Source: Polychytrium aggregatum
Lineage: Eukaryota; Chytridiomycota; Chytridiomycetes; Polychytriales
Length of the DNA: 64,000 nucleotides
Reading direction: 5' to 3'
NCBI RefSeq assembly: GCF_025602895.1
Contig: NW_026516216.1
Location: 62,001-126,000 of the forward strand
In this document: one piece after another, positions 58,514 to 64,000 of the stretch
Position numbering within the stretch: position 1 is the first letter of the stretch
How the letters are laid out: every line of letters begins with the position of its first letter
Notes under the pieces: generated by a model
The model's input: the letters and a program-made list of their open reading frames with translations, nothing else
The model's database searches: none
What the model was told of the DNA's origin: nothing
Made by a program: the position numbers and the translations under genes

Positions 58514-60479
58514 CTATGTGCTCTTGAACCCAAGCCCTGATCTCTCCGACTTGATGGTGACAGCGATCGGCTCGTGCCGCCCGTCGCCCTCCTTTCCCAG
58601 GCCGGTGCCTGTTGTCCAGCCCATCTTCCGCAGCAGCTGGTTGCCCACGTTCGTCTCGTCGTCCATCAGCGGCTTGGGTGCAGCCGGCCGGGTATCTTGG
58701 TCGGATGTCTCCTCGCTGAAGACGGAGGCCACAGCCGATCTGCCTCGTCCACCGCCGGCGATGAACGACGAGCCACGGCCCAGTCTCATCTGCATCTTGG
58801 AAAACTTGAGTTGGCCGGGCGAATGGCTGGCAGCTTCCGCCGCTGCAGGACTCGGCTTGTGGTCTGGCCGCTTGGGGCTGAATGAATCTGGGGTATCGGG
58901 TCCGTCCCGCTCCCGTCGTTTCTGCGCCCGATCGACACTCTGGGGGTTCGTGGATGTGTCCTTGTCGGCGAAGCGATACTTTTGTCTGAGGCGATTGAGC
59001 TCGTCCCGACGACGAGACTCGAGGGACTTGTGCTTGGACGCTGCCGGCGCTTTCGTCTTCTTGGCCTGTGCGATTGCAGTCGAGTCTGTGACAATTTCGT
59101 TGTCGTCGGTGATCCGGCAAGCCTCGCAGCTCCAGGCCTCATGGATGTGTGCCTGAAAAGTCGTGCTTCCGATCGTAATCGTGTCTTCGTGCCGAAGGGC
59201 CTGTGGTTGGGAGCATTTCTGCTCATCGGTACAAGCGAGATCAAGAACGGTTCGTTGTGAGGGTCGATGTGTGAACAGTTGGATGCTCAGAGGCATTTAG
59301 GTATCAAGGAACAGTGGGTGCCAAGGACAGTCGGCCACCACCATTGCCCACAGATTGCCGGGCTGCCAGAGCATCGCTTACCTTGGCTTCTGAGAGTCGC
59401 CAGCCGTTGTGCATTGTGCCATGCACCGAGCCCTGGTCAACAACGAAGAAGCAGTCTCTTGTGATGTAGATGCGCTGCTGTTCGTCCTCTGTCGTTCCCG
59501 CTTGCGTTTGCGGGTCGCTTTCACCAGACTGCTGCTTGTCCATGGACTGACCGGATTCGTTCCGTGGGCTCTGCGCTGCATCTTCGTCGTCGGTACGGTT
59601 ATTGATGGACTTGTCCTTCTCCTGGTATTCCCCCTCCTCGCCAGACTCTGCTTCAGCGCTGGCTGGCAGCCCGCCTTCTGTTTGGAGCCGGTCGTCCAGG
59701 CCGTTCTCCGGCGACGGCTTTTGCTCGACTCCATGACAGTCGGCACCAAAAGAGCCCTGCGCTGCAGATATAGCCACTTGGGCTTCGTTGATCTCCAAGG
59801 TCGCCACGTCGGCGCTATAGCAGCGATGCAGGGAGTCGCCATCTGATGGCTTCTGGGCAATCGGGCCAATAAAGCCCCCGAGCAGCCCCGCCTCAAGCGG
59901 ATCGCTACCCGGAAGCTGTCCTGTCTGGCATTCGGCGCTTCCTGTTTCCGGCCAGGCTATCTCGGCCTGCGAGGTTGCCTCTTCAAAGACCGTCTGCACA
60001 AATATCATGGCATGAAACCGACTAACGGCCATCTCCTTCAGCTGCAGCCGCTTCTCTGGCGCCCGGTCTCTGCCTATCGTGAGCCCGCTGCCATCGACCA
60101 GAACAACCGATCCGGGCTTGAGGACTTCTGACGAAATCACCACCAGCTTCATCTCGGCGTTGCTTTGCGGCTCGTAGGATGAGGGTCCGCCGATCTCGCC
60201 CGATCCTTCGTATCTGTCGGAAGCGGGCATGCTGTGGGTGTAGAGCGGATCGTAACTGCCATGGTACTGTCCACTATGGTCGAGTCCGTATTGGGCGTGC
60301 CAGAAAAGACTTGGGTCTTGCGGATCGTGGGCAATGGTGTTGGTGGTGGTGTTGGTGGTGGTGTCGAGTCCAGCAGTCTCGATAATCTCGCCATCTTCGA
60401 GATCCTGGTCGTCGCCGACGGGAAAAGATTCGCCGCCAGTGAGTCGGGCGTATGCCGTTGTCTCGGCTTGCTCGCCCAT
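58514..60479 (-). CDS. AGGF1-like protein with FHA and G-patch domains
   Basis: Two exons (60479-59382 and 59218-58514) give 600 aa. The ATG at 60479 is chosen because the frame upstream of it is low-complexity. Residues 55-85 resemble an OCRE module (YGLDHSGQYHGSYDPLY). The FHA domain starts at about 118 with LTIGRD and SRFHA, then continues only at about 342 with FFVVDQGSVHGT and NGWRLSEAK. It ends after the intron with DTITIGSTTFQAHIH and SCEAC. The 175 residues between are acidic and low-complexity. Residues 554-598 form a G-patch (NQLLRKMGW, GTGLGKEGDG). FHA plus G-patch defines the AGGF1 family, with a likely nuclear RNA-processing role: FHA binds phosphothreonine and G-patch activates DEAH helicases. 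Confidence 0.88.
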
Positions 60480-60768
60480 TCTCTGCTTCAAGATCTGGGC
60501 AAAGCAGAGGCACAAGCAGAGACAGAAGGGCGGCCGAGGACCAAGGCCGCCGCTGGGCTCGTCAACAGCGGCGTGGCTGGAATGCTCTCGCAATCGGCCA
60601 GCCCCAGCCGTTGCGCATACGGAGTACTCTGCGAGACCCCATCTCCATGACTTTGCGAGTCCAGGTCCCCGCGACGATGCACTCTGGCAAGGCTGGGTTG
60701 TGTTGGAGTGTATTGTTCTGTTCCGCAGCGTCGCCGCCAGCGCCCTCGCTGCTTGCCTGCCCGGTTCG
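60480..60768. other. Gap between the chitinase and AGGF1-like genes
   Basis: 289 bp between two minus-strand genes. It must hold the AGGF1-like promoter and the chitinase 3' end. The AGGF1 frame stays open through it up to 60785, but the translation is low-complexity and no in-frame evidence supports a longer protein. Confidence 0.4.
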
Positions 60769-63353
60769 TCAAGAGATCTGGACACCCCAGTTGTGCTCTA
60801 CGCACGCCACATACTGCCCGGTAATCAAAGCGCTGAAGGGCGTTTGCCAAGTTACCAGATCGCACCCATACTGGCTGCTCCAGCTCTTGTCCCAGTACAG
60901 AGGAACGCTGCTGGTTGAGCTGTCCGCGCCAAAGAGACCCATGCCGGCGCATGCCATGTTCTCCTGGCTGATGTCCAGCCCGAGATCCTGCGCAAAGGCC
61001 TTGTAGTAATCGATTCGGTTTTGCGCATTTGCAGGCGTGGTAGCTGCCTGGCACTCGGCGTTGATGATCTGGATCGTCGTTGGGAAGTTGTTGCCAAGCA
61101 ACTTGCCTTTGTCTGCAGCATTTGGAACCCATGTGCCGTCAATCACCTCAAGCATCGACGGCTTTGGCGATTGCGGAAAGACAAAGAAGAAAATGGCCGA
61201 GGCCAGCGACAGCCAACTCGTCGCCACTTGGTCAGGGTCGTTCAGGAGGACCCCGGCGTCTCCATAGATGATCTGGCTGAAAGGCGCATAGTTGTATGAG
61301 TACGTCAGCTGCTTGGCGCCTCGGCCAAAGTACTGCAGATAGGCTCCTGAAGCGTCCTTGCCGCAGGGCCAGATCGAGCTGAAGCTGCTCGTGCCGCAGT
61401 CCGAGTTGTACGATGGGCAGTTGCCGCTGGACGGAATGCAGTTGTCTTCACGCACAGCCATCAGCCCCTGTCGCCATTGGGGTGTGGGATCCGCCTGGCT
61501 GTGGCCGCCTGTCTCTTGGGTGAAGTGTGCAAAGGCCGTCGCAAGAGCATGGAGACAGATGTGGTTGGCGTCCCGGCCGTCGCTGTAGTCGCCACAAAAG
61601 CCTGGAAACTTGGCCACGGCCTGCAAAAATCCTGTATATGTGTATGCTGAGTTTGCCTCCGGGAAGTAGAAGGACCATTTGGCCTGTGTGATGATTTGCT
61701 CGACTCTCTTGACGTTTGCAGGGTTGCCCGCTCTAAGAGGCGCAACCTGGAGTGCTGTTGCCGTGTCGATGTACGCAGCGGTCTTTTTGATGCTCTGGAA
61801 GCCGGCCGAGGACGTCTTTGAGATCTCGGCTGCCTGTGCTTGAGCCAAGGTCGGCACACCGCTGGCGCTTGGTGGTGCTGGGACTGGAACGATCACTGGA
61901 GTGGGCGAGGGAGATGGGGACGGGGACGGTGACGGTGATGGTGACGGTGATGGTGACGGCGAAACGGGAACCTGGATCGACTTGAACACCGCGGCGTACT
62001 GGTACTGGCTTGACGCCCCGTTGATGATCTGGTCCCGCGAGAGCGAATAGAACGACAGGTCGGTGATCCAGCTCGTCGTTTGAGCCCACGACACAAGGCT
62101 GGACGCATCCTGGAGTGTAAAGTCTTGGCTCGCTTGGACGTCGTTGTTGCCTGTGAGAGTTGATTTCGAGTGTAAGTCACAGAGCCTGCCATGGGCCATG
62201 CCAGATCATGGCTGCGGGCTCACCGATCCATGGCTCAAATCACGGCTGCCGAGGCAACCCACGGCCGACACTGTGGCTCACCAATGACCGGGAAGAGCCC
62301 GATTCCCACGTTGCCGAGACGGCTGTTCAGGGATGTGAACTGGTACATCTGGACAGCGGCGTCTCGGGTAGCGCCCCACTGTCCGTCTGCCGGAAGGACC
62401 TCAAAGTTCCTTGCCAGCACATATATCTTGTAGATGCTAATGCCTGCCTTGGCCGCTGCGGCAATCATCGAGAGCTGGGCATTCATGGCAGTCGTGCTGT
62501 CCGTCGAGACGACAAAGGATACCTTGAACTTGGCTGTTCCAAGGGATTGCTGGAGGTTGAGGATTGCGCTCTGCTGTCTCTGGATTTGGTTGCTGTTGGA
62601 GAGGTCGCTGTTGCGAACCGAGAAGATCAAGTGACTGATGCCATACGACTGCAGGATCGTCTGATAGCTTGTTTGCAGCGAGTTGATCGTGGGCTGGTAT
62701 GTCGCCAGATCGACGCCTGTCCAGCCACAGCCGTATGAGACCAAATAATGTTGGAAGATGTACCAGAGCAGAGACGGTACATGTGCGAAAGCCAAGCTAC
62801 CGCAAAATGTGACATTGGCTACCTACTGTGATCGCTGGGTTGGAGTGTGCCCACAATGGCGGCCACCTTTCCCCCGCTGGTTTGAACCGTTTTGATTTGC
62901 GCGGCGATGGCCTGGGAGAAGCTTGTCTTTGGCGGATACAGACCCCACCAAGCCGGATTGCCCAGAGCATCTGCAGAGATGTACCCAATGATGAAGGACG
63001 ATATGCCCATCGACGACGCGACCGTGGGCAGGTCCTGGCGCGGGTACTGAAGGACGTCGATGTATGGCGAGAACGCTTGGGTTGAGGCCGACGCTGGTGT
63101 TTGGGTGTTTGGGTGTTTGGGGAGAAAGCGTCGGAGGAAGACGAGGGTCAAGACGGCGGATGTGGTCCACTTGGGTATTGGATAGAGCCTCTGCGACGCT
63201 CGCTGTCGGGCCTTGCTGGGGCTTACCTCGGACCGACAAGAGCGAATGTTCGTGCTCACCGTCGGCACTGACACCAAGAGGGAGTGCCCTTGCGACCGCC
63301 AGGAGAGCGACCACAATCGCAAGTACGGCCAAGAGACGATTGAGGCCTCTCAT
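60769..63353 (-). CDS. Secreted chitinase: GH18-like module fused to GH19
   Basis: Four phase-consistent exons (63353-63227, 63093-62827, 62716-62282, 62150-60769) give 736 aa. A signal peptide (about residues 1-23) starts at the ATG at 63353. Residues 45-285 follow the ChiA-type GH18 fold (FSPYIDVLQYP, IIGYISADALGNPAWWG). The catalytic DxDxE strand is replaced by IFSVR (162-166), so hydrolysis by this module is unlikely. A Pro-Ser repeat linker (340-358) leads to a GH19 domain (about 425-736) with the general-acid Glu488 in FTQETGGHS and YFGRGAKQLTYSYNY. GH19 enzymes cleave chitin with inversion. Expected roles are wall remodelling or attack on chitinous substrate. GH18 to GH19 order within one chain is unusual. 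Confidence 0.88.
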
Positions 63354-64000
63354 GAAGCAAAACGCCACAGCTTTGGGGTGTGCTCGGAGCAGTCTCGGTA
63401 TCAAAGGCACTATTCACAGCCAAGTCTTGTGGCTGCAGCGGACCTGATGATGAGCCTGGGGGTGCTTCTGTCTTGGAAGCAACGGGAATGACGGTGGCTA
63501 TCGCTACCCTTCCAAGGCCGCTGCATTTATTCACAGGACCACTCGGTTGTGTACGGCACATATGGCCACCATAGCGACATATTCCAGGATGAGGCCATCT
63601 CCAACAAACGGACGATTGTGTGGATCGCAGAACTCTTGCACGGCAACATATTGCATTGATGGCTGGCTGACCTGCTGTGATTGGGACATATTCCGCATCG
63701 ATAGCTTTCAGTGATACTTTTTTGAGACCAACAGCGCCGCTCCCCAAATCCAGACTGGACACATGCTCATTGATTCAGCGCCCCCTCAATGCACGGCTGA
63801 CTTCATGGCGATATGGAGTAATCGTCAGCGGCACCATCCGTCGATTCACATGCCCAGCAACTGCAACAACATTGTTGCTCAAGGGCGTAATGGCACGCTA
63901 CAAGGGGTGGCTGGATGAAGATAGACCAAGCATGTTCAAGAGGCGGTGCCCAAGACAATGACCTCGTGGCCGAGGAACAGCAGCGAGGCGGGGAAGCACG
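63354..64000. other. Upstream region at the window edge, no gene seen
   Basis: 647 bp upstream of the chitinase start. The open frames here have no recognisable domain. It probably contains the chitinase promoter and the edge of the next gene, which cannot be judged from this window. Confidence 0.4.

Overview
The window looks like nuclear DNA of an early-diverging zoosporic (chytrid-type) fungus. Genes are dense, on both strands, and cut by many 50-200 bp GT-AG introns. The gene set mixes fungal hallmarks (a Zn2Cys6 transcription factor, a GPI-anchored wall-type protein, a secreted chitinase) with families usually associated with holozoans (a five-LIM PINCH-like protein) or plants (an F-box At4g00755-type protein). 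A Fanzor nuclease with a Tc1/mariner-type transposase also fits chytrids. The placement is inferred from gene content, not from a database search. I recognised no rRNA, tRNA or CRISPR array.

Layout. 1-1.5 kb: little, perhaps an F-box-like fragment. 1.5-7.05 kb (+): an eight-exon STAND receptor of predicted 1655 aa with signal anchor, SAM, SAM, TIR, NACHT and ten WD40 repeats, nine of them nearly identical 126-bp units. 7.05-10.1 kb: non-coding, with C/A-rich simple repeats, a telomere-like CCTAA run and a hairpin. 10.1-16.7 kb (-): a long Zn2Cys6 regulator. 18.5-19.65 kb (-): a GPI-anchored secreted protein. 20.2-22.05 kb (+): an eight-exon short-chain dehydrogenase. 22.17-25.87 kb: a mobile element with 15-bp inverted ends carrying a DD34E transposase and a Fanzor. 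26.4-28.05 kb (+): a polytopic membrane protein. 28.5-29.7 kb (-): complex I subunit NDUFB8. 30.6-32.5 kb (-): a GT4-type glycosyltransferase. 33.8-37.6 kb (-): the F-box At4g00755-like protein.

39.2-43.05 kb (-): HSE1/STAM of ESCRT-0. 43.3-45.2 kb (+): the PINCH-like protein, divergent from HSE1. 45.4-47.5 kb (-): F-actin capping protein alpha, convergent with PINCH. 47.9-52.2 kb (+): PMS2/yeast Pms1-type MutL endonuclease, divergent from capping protein. 53.2-54.9 kb (+): UBE2H/Ubc8. 55.6-57.5 kb (-): an unidentified coiled-coil protein. 58.5-60.5 kb (-): AGGF1-like FHA/G-patch protein. 60.8-63.35 kb (-): a secreted chitinase with a GH18-like module lacking its acidic motif fused to a GH19 domain. 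The end of the window is empty.

Most genes are independent housekeeping functions rather than an operon. The two stretches that look like systems are the TIR-NACHT-WD40 receptor, which has the architecture of a self/non-self or cell-death sensor, and the Fanzor/transposase element, which is a candidate eukaryotic RNA-guided nuclease with its own guide-RNA-bearing right end. Exon boundaries were assigned by eye from splice consensus plus reading-phase continuity; models described as phase-consistent have every exon junction keeping frame.
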